Positions 1 through 8,936 of a stretch of 36,178 nucleotides of DNA are shown piece by piece. Source of the DNA: Parachlamydiaceae bacterium. GTDB taxonomy: Bacteria > Chlamydiota > Chlamydiia > Chlamydiales > Parachlamydiaceae. Where the stretch lies: assembly GCA_013816265.1 (NCBI GenBank), contig JACDES010000016.1, positions 1 through 36,178 on the forward strand, given 5' to 3'. A program made the position numbers and the translations under genes. Within the stretch, counting starts at the first letter, position 1, and each line of letters begins with the position of its first letter. The notes under the pieces were generated by a model. It worked only from the letters and a program-made list of their open reading frames with translations. It was not told the origin of the DNA and ran no database searches.

Positions 1-221
1 AAAGCATGATTTTTTAGATATGCTTATTTTTAGTTACTTATAAAAACGAACCTTCCTTAACCGAATGCCATTGGGCCTCCGCTTCGCTGCGACCTGGGCT
101 ATTTCATGCCGGCCCTTCAGGCCTAACACAGGGGACTCAGAAGAAAAAAGGTATCAATCTGCTAAACAAGCGACAATACTCCAAAGTTAAATATGACTAT
201 TGGACCAAATAAAGAGAGTAT
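1..221. other. Leader region without a gene
   Basis: I see no coding frame here. The segment holds GC-richer stretches (about 61-130) that contrast with the AT-rich surroundings and include the 25-bp repeat at 103-127. The last 20 bases before the exonuclease gene contain a purine-rich AGAGAG that can serve as its ribosome binding site. A promoter is likely here, but I could not place a convincing one. Confidence 0.6.
103..127 (+). repeat. Left copy of terminal inverted 25-bp repeat
   Basis: This 25-bp word (starts TTCATGCCGG, ends AGGCCTAAC) occurs again as an exact reverse complement at 36154-36178, the last bases of the window. It contains a small self-complementary GGCC-CTTCA-GGCC hairpin. 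It is markedly more GC-rich than the neighbouring DNA, as expected for a dispersed palindromic repeat. Confidence 0.85.
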
Positions 222-971
222 ATGGCGGATATAGAAAAACAAAAATTCATTTGCATAGATTGTGAACTAACCGGTTTAGATGCAAAAGAAGATCGTATTA
301 TTGAAGTCGCAGTGATGTGCTTTGATGGAGGTCAAGTTTACGGCACTTTTGAAAGCCTGGTAAATCCTGAACGCCCTATTCCAGAAACATCTATTGCAAT
401 TCATCATATTACAGAAGACATGGTAACAGGTAAACCAACTATCAATTTAGTTTTACCTGAAATCTTAAAATTAATAGGAAATCATATCATCATCGGACAC
501 GGAGTCGGTTTCGATATTGAAATGATTGCCCTTGCAGCAGAGAGATATAGCATCCCTTGCTCAATTCGTAATAATCGAATCTTAGATACATTAAGAATGG
601 CACGCCTTTATGGCGATAGCCCCGTTAATTCATTAGAACAACTTCGTAAACATTTTAATGTCCCCCATGAAGGTGCTCATCGTGCCATGAGCGATGTCAT
701 TGTCAATAAAGAAGTCTTCAAACACTTAGCCAAACGTTATAAAACGACAGAACAACTATTCGAAGCTCTTTCTAAACCAATCCTCATGACAACAATGCCT
801 CTTGGTAAACATAAAGGGCGCCCGATCAAAGAAATACCTCAGCAATATCTACAGTGGGTTGCCAACAAAGATTTTGACCAAGATCTCCTTTTTTCCGTAC
901 GCTTAGAACTCAAGCGTCGCAAACAAGGCAATTCATTTAATCAATCCAATAATCCTTTTCACAACCTTTAG
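222..971 (+). CDS. dnaQ: DnaQ-like 3'-5' exonuclease (DEDDh)
   Basis: A 249-residue protein with a complete DEDDh exonuclease core: Exo I D13/E15 (in [10 protein letters not shown]), Exo II D98 (in GHGVGFDIE), Exo III H153 and D158 (in GAHRAMSD). The fold removes nucleotides from DNA 3' ends and is shared with the proofreading epsilon subunit of DNA polymerase III. The C-terminal part (about residues 190-225, [13 protein letters not shown] onward) resembles the small DUF3820-type module that follows the exonuclease domain in several bacterial proteins. The ATG at 222 is preceded by AGAGAG. The gene leads a tight cluster with pdxS (11-base gap), so the three genes are probably cotranscribed. 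Whether it proofreads for PolC/DnaE or is a stand-alone repair exonuclease cannot be told from sequence alone; many chlamydiae carry two such genes. Confidence 0.9.
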   Translation: MADIEKQKFICIDCELTGLDAKEDRIIEVAVMCFDGGQVYGTFESLVNPERPIPETSIAIHHITEDMVTGKPTINLVLPEILKLIGNHIIIGHGVGFDIEMIALAAERYSIPCSIRNNRILDTLRMARLYGDSPVNSLEQLRKHFNVPHEGAHRAMSDVIVNKEVFKHLAKRYKTTEQLFEALSKPILMTTMPLGKHKGRPIKEIPQQYLQWVANKDFDQDLLFSVRLELKRRKQGNSFNQSNNPFHNL

Positions 972-982
972 CGAGAATAACT

Positions 983-1888
983 ATGAATCATGATCAAGCC
1001 GCCAAAGAACAAAAGGGATCTTTTGAAGTTAAAGTCGCCTTAGCAGAAATGCTTAAAGGGGGCGTCATCATGGACGTCACAAATCCCGAACAGGCAAAAA
1101 TAGCTGAAGATGCAGGTGCTGTTGCCGTTATGGCTTTAGAACGTATTCCTTCTGATATACGTGCTCAAGGGGGGATAGCTCGCATGTCTCCGCCGGATCT
1201 CATTCAACGAATTCAAGCAACTGTCACAATACCCGTAATGGCGAAATGCCGTATCGGCCATTTTGTAGAAGCGCAAATATTAGAATCTCTACAAGTGGAT
1301 TTTATCGATGAAAGCGAAGTCCTTACACCCGCTGACGAAGAAAATCATATCGATAAACATCCATTTAAAATCCCTTTTGTGTGTGGTTGTAGAGATTTAG
1401 GAGAAGCCTTGAGAAGAATCGGTGAAGGTGCCGCAATGATCCGCACTAAAGGAGAAGCCGGCACAGGTAATATTGTCGAAGCCGTACGCCACATGCGCAC
1501 AGTTAATCGCGAAATACGTCGTTTAGCCATGATGGATCACAGTGAATTGATGGCCGAAGCAAAACGAATGGGCGCTCCCTTTCATCTTGTTGAGTTAGTG
1601 GCTAGAACCGGTGTGTTGCCCGTTCCCAATTTTGCAGCTGGCGGAATTGCAACACCGGCAGATGCGGCCCTGATGATGCAGCTTGGAGCAGAAACTGTTT
1701 TTGTTGGCTCCGGAATTTTCAAGTCCGATGATCCAGCCCAAAGAGCTCGTGCCATTGTCGGTGCAGCCACATACTATAATGATCCCGAAATGTTGGCCCA
1801 AATCTCAATGGGATTATTAGATGCAATGAAAGGAATTGATGTGCGCCAGCTAAAAAAAGAGGATTTATTAGCGAATCGAGGTTGGTAG
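983..1888 (+). CDS. pdxS: Pyridoxal 5'-phosphate synthase, lyase subunit PdxS
   Basis: A 301-residue SNZ/PdxS protein, close to the family's usual length of about 290-300. It builds pyridoxal 5'-phosphate from ribose 5-phosphate, glyceraldehyde 3-phosphate and ammonia supplied by PdxT. The (beta/alpha)8 barrel residues are all visible: D31 (VIMDVTN), K88 ([10 protein letters not shown]) and K156 ([11 protein letters not shown]). These correspond to D24, K81 and K149 of the Bacillus enzyme with a constant offset of 7. The C-terminal [14 protein letters not shown] tail is typical of the full-length subunit, so the gene is intact. It sits 11 bases after the exonuclease gene and 6 bases before pdxT, so it is almost certainly in one operon. 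Human-pathogenic Chlamydia lack this pathway, so its presence suits a larger-genome environmental relative (inference). Confidence 0.97.
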   Translation: MNHDQAAKEQKGSFEVKVALAEMLKGGVIMDVTNPEQAKIAEDAGAVAVMALERIPSDIRAQGGIARMSPPDLIQRIQATVTIPVMAKCRIGHFVEAQILESLQVDFIDESEVLTPADEENHIDKHPFKIPFVCGCRDLGEALRRIGEGAAMIRTKGEAGTGNIVEAVRHMRTVNREIRRLAMMDHSELMAEAKRMGAPFHLVELVARTGVLPVPNFAAGGIATPADAALMMQLGAETVFVGSGIFKSDDPAQRARAIVGAATYYNDPEMLAQISMGLLDAMKGIDVRQLKKEDLLANRGW

Positions 1889-1894
1889 CATTCG

Positions 1895-2497
1895 ATGAAA
1901 TCAGTGATTATTGGTGTTTTAGCCCTTCAAGGGGATTTCTCGAAACATATTCAAATTTTACAATCTATTGGCGTTGTAACCAAAGAGGTGCGTAAACCTG
2001 AAGATTTAGATAATTGTGATGGTTTAATCATTCCCGGTGGAGAATCTACGGTTATTTTACATCAACTCAACTTCATTGGGATGGTCGAAAAACTGCAAAA
2101 ATTTGCCGAAACAAAACCATTGTTTGGCACATGCGCTGGTCTTATACTAATGTCTAGTCAAGTTCAAGATTCACCCTTAAAGACATTAAAACTGCTTAAT
2201 ATCACAGTTGAAAGAAACGCCTTTGGTCGCCAAATCGCTTCCTTTCGAGCTTTCATCCAAATGGAACTGAAGGAAAAAGGACATCAAACCTTATATCCCG
2301 CTTTCTTTATCAGAGCGCCTAGAATTCGAGCCAATGGACCTGAAGTTCAAGTATTAGGTACTTATCAAAATGAGCCCATTTTGGTGCGCCAAGGCCATCA
2401 TTTAGGTGCCTCCTTTCATCCTGAATTGACCGGTGATCCGGCAATTCATCAGTATTTTCTTGATATAGTCCAAAATAATAAAAAATCTTTTATTTAA
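1895..2497 (+). CDS. pdxT: Pyridoxal 5'-phosphate synthase, glutaminase subunit PdxT
   Basis: A 200-residue class I glutamine amidotransferase that hydrolyses glutamine and channels ammonia to PdxS in the 12+12 PLP synthase complex. Visible residues are the GGEST oxyanion strand at 48-52, the nucleophile C80 (GTCAGLIL), and the partner residues H175 and E177 (ASFHPELT). The FIRAPRI segment is also typical of PdxT. All three catalytic residues are present, so it should be active. It starts only 6 bases after the pdxS stop, consistent with translational coupling and equal dosage of the two subunits. It closes the exonuclease-pdxS-pdxT cluster; an AT-rich 131-base spacer with a new promoter candidate follows. 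Confidence 0.96.
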   Translation: MKSVIIGVLALQGDFSKHIQILQSIGVVTKEVRKPEDLDNCDGLIIPGGESTVILHQLNFIGMVEKLQKFAETKPLFGTCAGLILMSSQVQDSPLKTLKLLNITVERNAFGRQIASFRAFIQMELKEKGHQTLYPAFFIRAPRIRANGPEVQVLGTYQNEPILVRQGHHLGASFHPELTGDPAIHQYFLDIVQNNKKSFI

Positions 2498-2559
2498 ATA
2501 ATCTATCACTTCAATAAAGATCAATTATTCACACCAAGAAACAAACAACTTTAAAAATA

Positions 2560-2589
2560 TTGAAATAAACACCGCAATAAACTATAGTT
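2560..2589 (+). promoter_or_regulatory. Candidate sigma66/sigma70 promoter
   Basis: TTGAAA (2560-2565) and TATAGT (2584-2589) are separated by 18 bases, about 40 bases upstream of the ATG at 2629. AAGGA at 2617-2621 supplies the ribosome binding site. It would drive the 1080-aa gene separately from pdxST. Confidence 0.45.
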
Positions 2590-2628
2590 AGCACATAATT
2601 AATTTAATATCAAATTAAGGACTTTATA

Positions 2629-5600
2629 ATGACTGCAATAAGCGATTTTGAATATTTGATCCCTTTATGTGAAAATATACTAACTATTGTTTCATCAGTT
2701 CAAACACAAAAAAATGAAAATGCATTAAAGATACTGAGTAATATTGAGGGACAAATTCCTGAGAGCCTTTATGAAAGAATTTATGAAATGATTAAAATTT
2801 TAGGAGAGAGAGAAAAAGAAAAAAGACCTTTCTCCCATAAATCACCTATGTTAACGGCTTTGACAATTAGATTCATTAAAGAGGATTTGGATATTTTTTT
2901 TAAAAAACTAATGGGAGTTGAAAAAATTTCAGTCTTTCCATCTCTAAACACTCCTCATTTAATACGAAAAATGTTGTTTATGAACCTAGCCCAACTTAAA
3001 GTCTTAGGCGAACTGCCTGAGATGCAACCTTTAATGGACTTTGGTCTTTCTCCACAGTTTTATTCCAATTGCCACTTATTTCAGTCCTTGGTGGGTGACA
3101 TTTATATGAGATCACGAATACTTATTAATCCTGAACTTTATCCTCAATTTGAAATTGATCTTTTCTTAGGGTTGGAAATGTTCTATAAAAATTTTTCAAC
3201 TGAAAAATTAGAAAAAGTAATAGAAACCTATTTATTGGCAAATAAATTAACTCTGTCGCACATCAAAAAACAATCAGATAAAGACAAATGCAAAGATATT
3301 AAAGAAGCATGCAGAGCAGTGTTAACCATATTAAGGATTAAAAACAAATCCCTCCTATTTATCAATCCTACGATTTTATTCAACACTCTAGACAAAAATG
3401 ACAAAAAAAACAATGTCACTTTTTTAATATTATCTTTCCAATCCATTAAAAATTTAAGGGATATACTTTTTGAGTATAAAAGAACTTTTTTTGTAACTAA
3501 TAATATCCCTAAATGGGCCGCAAACAATGATTTGTCTGGTATGCTAAATCATAATGCTTGGAATTTTCTAGATGAAAGCAAAATTTCAACTAACTTTAAA
3601 AGTTTACTGATAATAGGTTTTGGGTCTTTTTATCGGGATTGCCTGCACGACATGAGTAATTTTGCAAAGACATTTGAAAGCTTTCTTGATTCAAATTCAA
3701 TATTTAATTTGGATATGCGTGCCCTTAAAAATCATTTAACTAAATCAGTAACTGAAAGAGACATCCCTCACTTTCTTTCAAATTTAGATGAAGTCAATGA
3801 TTTTCCAATTAGAGTTCATGATTTTCAACAATGGGTAAGAACTCAATCCAAAGATCTCATAGATCGATTGATCCTAATACAAGATTTTTTACTTTTTATT
3901 CGAATCACAGATTTAGAAAATTTTGAAAAGGAATGTAGAACAGCCCGACGTTCAACAATTATTTTTCGCTCACAAGCAATCACAGGCAAAAATCTTTTAA
4001 ATCTTTATTCAAAAGATCCAAAATTAGGAGAAAAAATAAAAAAATCATTGAATGATGATCCTGTTTTCCAAGCATTTAGAACATCATTACGTTCAGGTAT
4101 CAAGACATTAGAAAGTATAAATTTATCAATGTATATATTTGAACCGCACCTGAGGGAATGTTTAGACCATGCTCCTTTCAGACACCCCGATCAGAATAAA
4201 ATCTCTAGAATTTCCACATTGGATTCCATCATCGATGAAATACAAAAAGATGATCCAGATATTCAGAAAGATGAACTTTATGATTTAAGTGATAATAAAG
4301 AAGATCTTGCTGTTACTCTTCATAGAAGACAACGTAAAGATGCGCTAGAAAGCAAAGCTGACTCAAAAGAAAGCAAAGAAGCAAAGGGTGATTCAAAAAC
4401 ACATGTGACATATGTTGAGGATACAACTGAAGATGATTTAGATCTGATGACATCGATGACAGCATCGACAACCGAAGTTTCAAAAATCACATTCGAGGAA
4501 AATTTTCAAATCATCCATCAGACGCTTTTAGATGCGATGCACAAAGTAAAAAAAGGTTGTGGAAATGTTGGGATAGGGACTGAAGCTGCTTTTTCAAATT
4601 CAATTCAACACGCAGAAAATTTATTTTCTTTGATGAATAGCCTCTATAAGCTAAAAACACCTAGTAATAAAGAAGATTTTTATTTTGTTGTTTCAAACTG
4701 TGTAGCGGAGGGGTGTTTAATCCTGGAACAGCAGTTGCTTGGGATCGATCTTTATTTTCAGCCGGTAGCAAAGGAAAAACTTGCATCACGTCATACTCAC
4801 GATTTGGAGGAACTATTAGGAAGGTCTCAAAGACATCTAAAACTAATGTCGAAGGATATTAAAACGATAATTGGTGCAAATAAGGGAGAGATATATACAA
4901 GAAGAGTTGCCAATTTCTCTCATAAAAACCACTATATTAAACTATTAACAGAAGCACAATGGATTTTACATTATGCCTACCAATGGCGTCTCAATGAAGG
5001 TAATAAGGATTTTAGCAACGTAATGAGAAGGGCTTTCACTTATTGTCAAAATATAGTTAGCCTTGCCTACAAACTTAGTTTAACGTTAAATCGATCTACT
5101 ACTATTAAAAAAGATACGGAAATATTTCACACGTATTTAGAAACACTAAAAATGCAAACGTTTGATCCTTCACTTATTTCTAAGTTAGATATTCCAAAAC
5201 CGAATATTAATAAATTTACTGAAATCTGCGACCATGAAATTCAAACAATTCACAAATTGTTGTCTGCACTTAACACAGATACAAATATGTTTTTATATGA
5301 TTACCATCTTGATAATCTTGAAAATAATTTTTGTTTATTGAGAAGTGGTATCAATCAAATTCGTTATTGGCATTTAAACCCGACTCAAATCAACACAAAT
5401 TTAGCATCTATTTTAAAACAAAAACAAATCATCGCCCAGGACATTTTAAAGCTTATTTTAGCATTTAAAGATGACGATCATGATTTGGATAAGTTGGGAC
5501 ATAATTTGGTGTTATTTTTTGAGAAGGCTGGCTTTAAACTTAAAGACGTAGATGCAACTATTCAAGAATTTTTGAAGACGGGAAGAGGGATATTAAATAT

Positions 5601-5871
5601 CACTCGTTATCAAGTTGGTTACGATCCTTCAGACACTAAAGAAGGACAATTAATTAAAGCGATGAAAATCACATCTAAATTGCAAAATAAAACTGAAATA
5701 ACGCTGGGACTTGTTGAAGATGGATTTGAAACCATTGCATCAGCACATGCGGAAGATTTGGAAAATCTTCAAAAAATGATTTCAGAAGATATGACAACCT
5801 TAAGAATGTTGTTAGAATATGTTTTAGCAGAATATTTGGTTACGAAGACGGAAACAATGTCGTTAATTTAG
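2629..5871 (+). CDS. Large unrecognised protein (1080 aa)
   Basis: I do not recognise this protein. It is 1080 residues long, rich in Leu, Lys, Asn, Asp and Glu, and reads as mostly alpha-helical. It shows no signal peptide, no clear membrane segment and no enzyme motif. A low-complexity acidic/Lys/Ser linker at roughly residues 540-620 (DSKESKEAKGDSK and surroundings) separates two helical halves of about 540 and 460 residues. The second half contains several leucine- and histidine-rich helices. A good ribosome binding site (AAGGA at 2617-2621) and a separate upstream promoter support the start at 2629. It stands alone between pdxT and a convergent nuclease module. In amoeba-associated chlamydiae, large lineage-specific helical proteins are common and some are secreted; that role here is only a guess. 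Confidence 0.85.
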   Translation: MTAISDFEYLIPLCENILTIVSSVQTQKNENALKILSNIEGQIPESLYERIYEMIKILGEREKEKRPFSHKSPMLTALTIRFIKEDLDIFFKKLMGVEKISVFPSLNTPHLIRKMLFMNLAQLKVLGELPEMQPLMDFGLSPQFYSNCHLFQSLVGDIYMRSRILINPELYPQFEIDLFLGLEMFYKNFSTEKLEKVIETYLLANKLTLSHIKKQSDKDKCKDIKEACRAVLTILRIKNKSLLFINPTILFNTLDKNDKKNNVTFLILSFQSIKNLRDILFEYKRTFFVTNNIPKWAANNDLSGMLNHNAWNFLDESKISTNFKSLLIIGFGSFYRDCLHDMSNFAKTFESFLDSNSIFNLDMRALKNHLTKSVTERDIPHFLSNLDEVNDFPIRVHDFQQWVRTQSKDLIDRLILIQDFLLFIRITDLENFEKECRTARRSTIIFRSQAITGKNLLNLYSKDPKLGEKIKKSLNDDPVFQAFRTSLRSGIKTLESINLSMYIFEPHLRECLDHAPFRHPDQNKISRISTLDSIIDEIQKDDPDIQKDELYDLSDNKEDLAVTLHRRQRKDALESKADSKESKEAKGDSKTHVTYVEDTTEDDLDLMTSMTASTTEVSKITFEENFQIIHQTLLDAMHKVKKGCGNVGIGTEAAFSNSIQHAENLFSLMNSLYKLKTPSNKEDFYFVVSNCVAEGCLILEQQLLGIDLYFQPVAKEKLASRHTHDLEELLGRSQRHLKLMSKDIKTIIGANKGEIYTRRVANFSHKNHYIKLLTEAQWILHYAYQWRLNEGNKDFSNVMRRAFTYCQNIVSLAYKLSLTLNRSTTIKKDTEIFHTYLETLKMQTFDPSLISKLDIPKPNINKFTEICDHEIQTIHKLLSALNTDTNMFLYDYHLDNLENNFCLLRSGINQIRYWHLNPTQINTNLASILKQKQIIAQDILKLILAFKDDDHDLDKLGHNLVLFFEKAGFKLKDVDATIQEFLKTGRGILNITRYQVGYDPSDTKEGQLIKAMKITSKLQNKTEITLGLVEDGFETIASAHAEDLENLQKMISEDMTTLRMLLEYVLAEYLVTKTETMSLI

Positions 5872-5904
5872 CGAATAATTTTCATGGGAAATGAGGATTC
5901 TAAA

Positions 5905-6936
5905 TTATCTTGATAACTCGTTTTCGATTTCTTCAATTGTTGGCAAGCTTGTTTTAAGCTCTTTTGGAAGGCTCTTTACAATTTGAGTTTCATAACTTGT
6001 CACACTTATGGGACTTGTGCATCTACGCAAGGCATATTCTGCTTTGACTTTGTTCTTTTTCTTACATAAAAGAATACCTATTGATGGGTTATCTCCGGGA
6101 TGACGTAACAGGTCATCAACGGCAGATAAATAAAAATTCATCTGTCCTGTATCTCTAGGATCAAAAGCCGTAGCTTTTAATTCAATCACAAAATAGCAGC
6201 GCAATTTCAAGTGGTAAAATAGCAAGTCTATTAAATAATCTTCACCTTCAACCTCAATACGATATTGTCTACCAACAAAAGCAAAACCATCGCCCAATTC
6301 TAGTAGGAATTTTTGGATGTGATTCATAAGACCTTGCTCTAGCTCACTTTCTCGGTGTTTCTTATCTAATGCGAGAAATGAAAAATTGTATGGATCTTTA
6401 AGAGTTTGTTCTGCTAAGTCTGACTGCGGAATGGGAAGCGTTTGCTTGAAGTTAGTAATGGCCTTTCCTTGGCGCTTATAAAGATCTGATTCGATCCACG
6501 TTTCAAGCATACTACGGCTCCAACCATTCTCGATTGTCTGCTGTATGTACCACATTCTTTGGTCGGTTTCTCCCAACTTATCCAATATGATCATATTATG
6601 CCCCCAAGGAATTTGCGCAGCAGCTGCTGCGTAATTCTCTTCAGAGTAGGAAACAGCAAATTTTCTCATATACTGAAGATTGCGGACTGAAAATCCTGAT
6701 ATGTCGGGTAGCTCTTCTTTCAAATCTCTAGCAAGACGTTCAAGCGTCTTTGCCCCCCACCCCTCATTGTCAACTTTTTCCAATAGCATTTTACCTGTCC
6801 GCCAATAGAGGAGTGTGAGTTCCTTGGTAACGGATAAAGCGGCTTTCAGTTGCGCCTGTTGGATGTCTTCTTTAAGTCCTTGAAGAAATTTGGTATAACT
6901 CTTTGGCTCTGTGACTTCATTTTTTTTTAAAGACAT
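5905..6936 (-). CDS. DUF1016/YhcG-type PDDEXK nuclease
   Basis: A 343-residue protein with the two-part architecture of the DUF1016 (YhcG) family. The N-terminal helical region (about residues 15-150) includes SGFSVRNLQYMRKF and WGHNMIIL. The C-terminal region (about 185-335) is a PDDEXK nuclease-like fold with D237 (EDYLIDLLFYH) and E252-x-K254 (FVIELKA) as the likely metal-binding core. The length is usual for the family, so it appears intact. Members occur near restriction-modification, toxin-antitoxin and mobile-DNA genes and are proposed to act on DNA; the substrate here is unknown. Its start is 9 bases after the stop of the ribbon-helix-helix gene, with an AAGGA ribosome binding site in the gap, so the two form an operon. 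It is convergent with the 1080-aa gene. Confidence 0.9.
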   Translation of the reverse strand: MSLKKNEVTEPKSYTKFLQGLKEDIQQAQLKAALSVTKELTLLYWRTGKMLLEKVDNEGWGAKTLERLARDLKEELPDISGFSVRNLQYMRKFAVSYSEENYAAAAAQIPWGHNMIILDKLGETDQRMWYIQQTIENGWSRSMLETWIESDLYKRQGKAITNFKQTLPIPQSDLAEQTLKDPYNFSFLALDKKHRESELEQGLMNHIQKFLLELGDGFAFVGRQYRIEVEGEDYLIDLLFYHLKLRCYFVIELKATAFDPRDTGQMNFYLSAVDDLLRHPGDNPSIGILLCKKKNKVKAEYALRRCTSPISVTSYETQIVKSLPKELKTSLPTIEEIENELSR

Positions 6937-6945
6937 ATAGAGTCC

Positions 6946-7140
6946 TTATTGATGATCAGATAAGGTAATTTCTTTATCAAATAGGAGACGAATCCCTTCG
7001 TAAAGTAAAGCCGAGCGGTCAGTTTTGTTCTTCTCTCTAAGCCTTTTAATAAAAATTTCATCTAACATTCTTTCGTCTTCTTCAGCCATATAGATGGTAG
7101 TTTTTGCTTTCTTAGGGGCTACGATTGCTTGTGTAGTCAT
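6946..7140 (-). CDS. Small ribbon-helix-helix DNA-binding protein
   Basis: A 64-residue protein with the start set at the ATG at 7140 (MTTQAIVAP), because AGAG lies at a proper distance upstream of it. An in-frame upstream start at 7182 would add 14 residues without a better site. The sequence KAKTTIYMAEEDERMLDEIF looks like the beta strand and first helix of a MetJ/Arc/CopG-type ribbon-helix-helix. A second helix (DRSALLYEGIRLLFDKE) follows. Such proteins bind operator DNA as dimers and often act as antitoxins or autorepressors. It lies directly upstream of the DUF1016 nuclease gene in the same operon, so the pair may be an autoregulated nuclease module. That function is inference. Confidence 0.7.
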   Translation of the reverse strand: MTTQAIVAPKKAKTTIYMAEEDERMLDEIFIKRLREKNKTDRSALLYEGIRLLFDKEITLSDHQ

Positions 7141-7460
7141 GTATGCGCTCTCTTTGGAGTTTTTTAGAACCCAGGGTGCCAAATCTTAATGAAAATGTCA
7201 AACCCTTATAAATTCAAAGAATTACAGCGTCTTGACTCTATAATGGCAATGTCCATAACTATCCATTCTGTCCATTCTGTTCTTTCATCAAACAACCCAC
7301 AGTTAATTATTAAAAATAAAATTATTTTTATTAATAATTCAACCATCATGTATAATACTAATAACTAATTAACACAATTACATCATTATATATATTGATC
7401 GCTAACTAAATCAAATAAATGTTTGTTACTTTATTTAATTTGAAAGTGGAGATAAATATT
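7141..7460. other. AT-rich divergent intergenic region
   Basis: This 320-base spacer lies between two divergent genes. The only structure I see is a small direct repeat (TCCATTCTGTCCATTCTG, about 7262-7279) and a TATAAT at 7351-7356, about 100 bases upstream of the papain-fold gene and without a good -35. On the minus strand a TTGACA (7201 to 7196) lies upstream of the ribbon-helix-helix gene but lacks a convincing -10. No gene is evident. Confidence 0.5.
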
Positions 7461-8930
7461 ATGCCTAGTATTCATCAAACTCCGCAAAGTCACCATACTT
7501 ACGCTTCTCATACAGCCAAATTAACTTACAAAGAAGCTCTTCTACAAACAATTGCTTTACCAGTCACCTCCCACTGGCAAAAATTAAGTTCAAAACCTCC
7601 ATCAGAAGTTAAACTTTCTGAAAGAAAAGTTAGTCTAAATACCCTTCCTGGCTTAACCGCCATTAAAGCAGAACAAGCAACCGTGTCAATCTTTAATAAA
7701 ATAAAAAAATACACCGGTTTCTCTGCCAAAATCTATTCATTATTCGGCGCCGCTGTCAAAATTGAAGGTATCGGATACGTTAATAAAAAAGAATTATCTC
7801 AAAGAGTGATTTATCATCTCACAGGCGATAAAAAAATTAGTGAAGAATATAAAAGCAATTCCATCATTTCACAAAAAATTCAACATTTCGTCAAAAAACA
7901 AGGGGGCATTGAAGGATTTCAAAAGGCTATGACACAAATAGACACAAAAACACTACACAAATTCAAAAATGTCACGCGTATGGATCTTTACCTTACCTTA
8001 GACCATCTTGACCCAAATAATATTAAACAAATCGAATGGTCAGACCATATATCAGACGATATTCGCAAAAATCTCAAACCGGGTGATATCATGTTCTTTC
8101 AACATGGTGAAACCATTCCCTCCTTTTCCAGCACCTTGATCATTCATGGACATCGATTAGCCAAACTGTGGCTTAAAGGTGAATTAGAACCTTATTCAGA
8201 AACTTATACACATACTACAATTTACGTGGGGGATGGAAAATTTGCTGAAGCAGTTCCAGGAGATCATAAAGAAGATGTCAGAATTTTTACTATGGATGCA
8301 ATTGAGGGACTAAAATTACGCCAAGGAGACCATCGTAGCTATCGCATATGTCGGCCACAAAATCAGGAACTTGCCAAATTTGCTGCGGAAGTATCCAATA
8401 AATATGCTGAAGATAAGCTAGGAATAAAAAAACAGGTCCAAAAAGGAATGATATCTGCTAGCAAATTAAAAACAAAGCTCTCCTATGATAAATTCAAAGC
8501 TGCAAGATCACTATTAGGCAATGCAGAATATGGGAAAAAAGCTAAGAGAAACGCTTACAAACAAGTCGTTGAACTTTCTAATAATGCGTATGTCCCAAAA
8601 AATCGAAAAGGGGAAACACGCGGATTTTTCTGCTCCCAATTTGTCATGGAGTGTATTCAAAGGGGAAATGTTCTTCAATTGATGCCCGAAATAGCAAGGC
8701 ATACAAAAATACCTATTCCAAGGCTAACGGGAAATGCAAAAAGAGACCAGGAAATTACAAAAAAATGGGTCGATAAAATGCTAAAAGAACAACCCGACTT
8801 ACTTGATAAATTATTGATCAAATATGATCCCAATTTTGTGAGTCCACAAAAATTCCGCTCAATCGTCGGATCCAATCCACAACTATTTAAAGATGTGATT
8901 AGTATTATCCCCCCAAAGGAAAAGACGTAA
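7461..8930 (+). CDS. Predicted permuted papain-fold (YiiX/NlpC-P60-like) protein, effector candidate
   Basis: A 489-residue protein. I place the start at 7461 because GGAG (7448-7451) sits 9 bases upstream; an ATG at 7419 has no such site. The C-terminal half matches permuted NlpC/P60 (YaeF/YiiX, C92-like) proteins. It has a KPGDIMFFQHG strand typical of these hydrolases, the catalytic His in THTTIYVGDG (His codon 8211-8213, residue 251), and the catalytic Cys in FFCSQFVMEC (codon 8631-8633, residue 391). The order His-then-Cys is what marks the permutation. The first ~150 residues (Ser/Thr/His-rich, then helical) are unrecognised. There is no Sec signal peptide, so a type III substrate is possible. 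Relatives act as amidases, peptidases or thioesterases on lipids, lipid-linked peptides or ubiquitin-like substrates; the substrate here cannot be read from sequence. It ends 6 bases from the convergent pdxH stop. Confidence 0.8.
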   Translation: MPSIHQTPQSHHTYASHTAKLTYKEALLQTIALPVTSHWQKLSSKPPSEVKLSERKVSLNTLPGLTAIKAEQATVSIFNKIKKYTGFSAKIYSLFGAAVKIEGIGYVNKKELSQRVIYHLTGDKKISEEYKSNSIISQKIQHFVKKQGGIEGFQKAMTQIDTKTLHKFKNVTRMDLYLTLDHLDPNNIKQIEWSDHISDDIRKNLKPGDIMFFQHGETIPSFSSTLIIHGHRLAKLWLKGELEPYSETYTHTTIYVGDGKFAEAVPGDHKEDVRIFTMDAIEGLKLRQGDHRSYRICRPQNQELAKFAAEVSNKYAEDKLGIKKQVQKGMISASKLKTKLSYDKFKAARSLLGNAEYGKKAKRNAYKQVVELSNNAYVPKNRKGETRGFFCSQFVMECIQRGNVLQLMPEIARHTKIPIPRLTGNAKRDQEITKKWVDKMLKEQPDLLDKLLIKYDPNFVSPQKFRSIVGSNPQLFKDVISIIPPKEKT

Positions 8931-8936
8931 AGGACT

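Noticed and set aside
7419..7460. Upstream ATG extending the papain-fold gene by 14 codons
   Set aside because: No ribosome binding site before 7419, while GGAG lies at the right distance before 7461.
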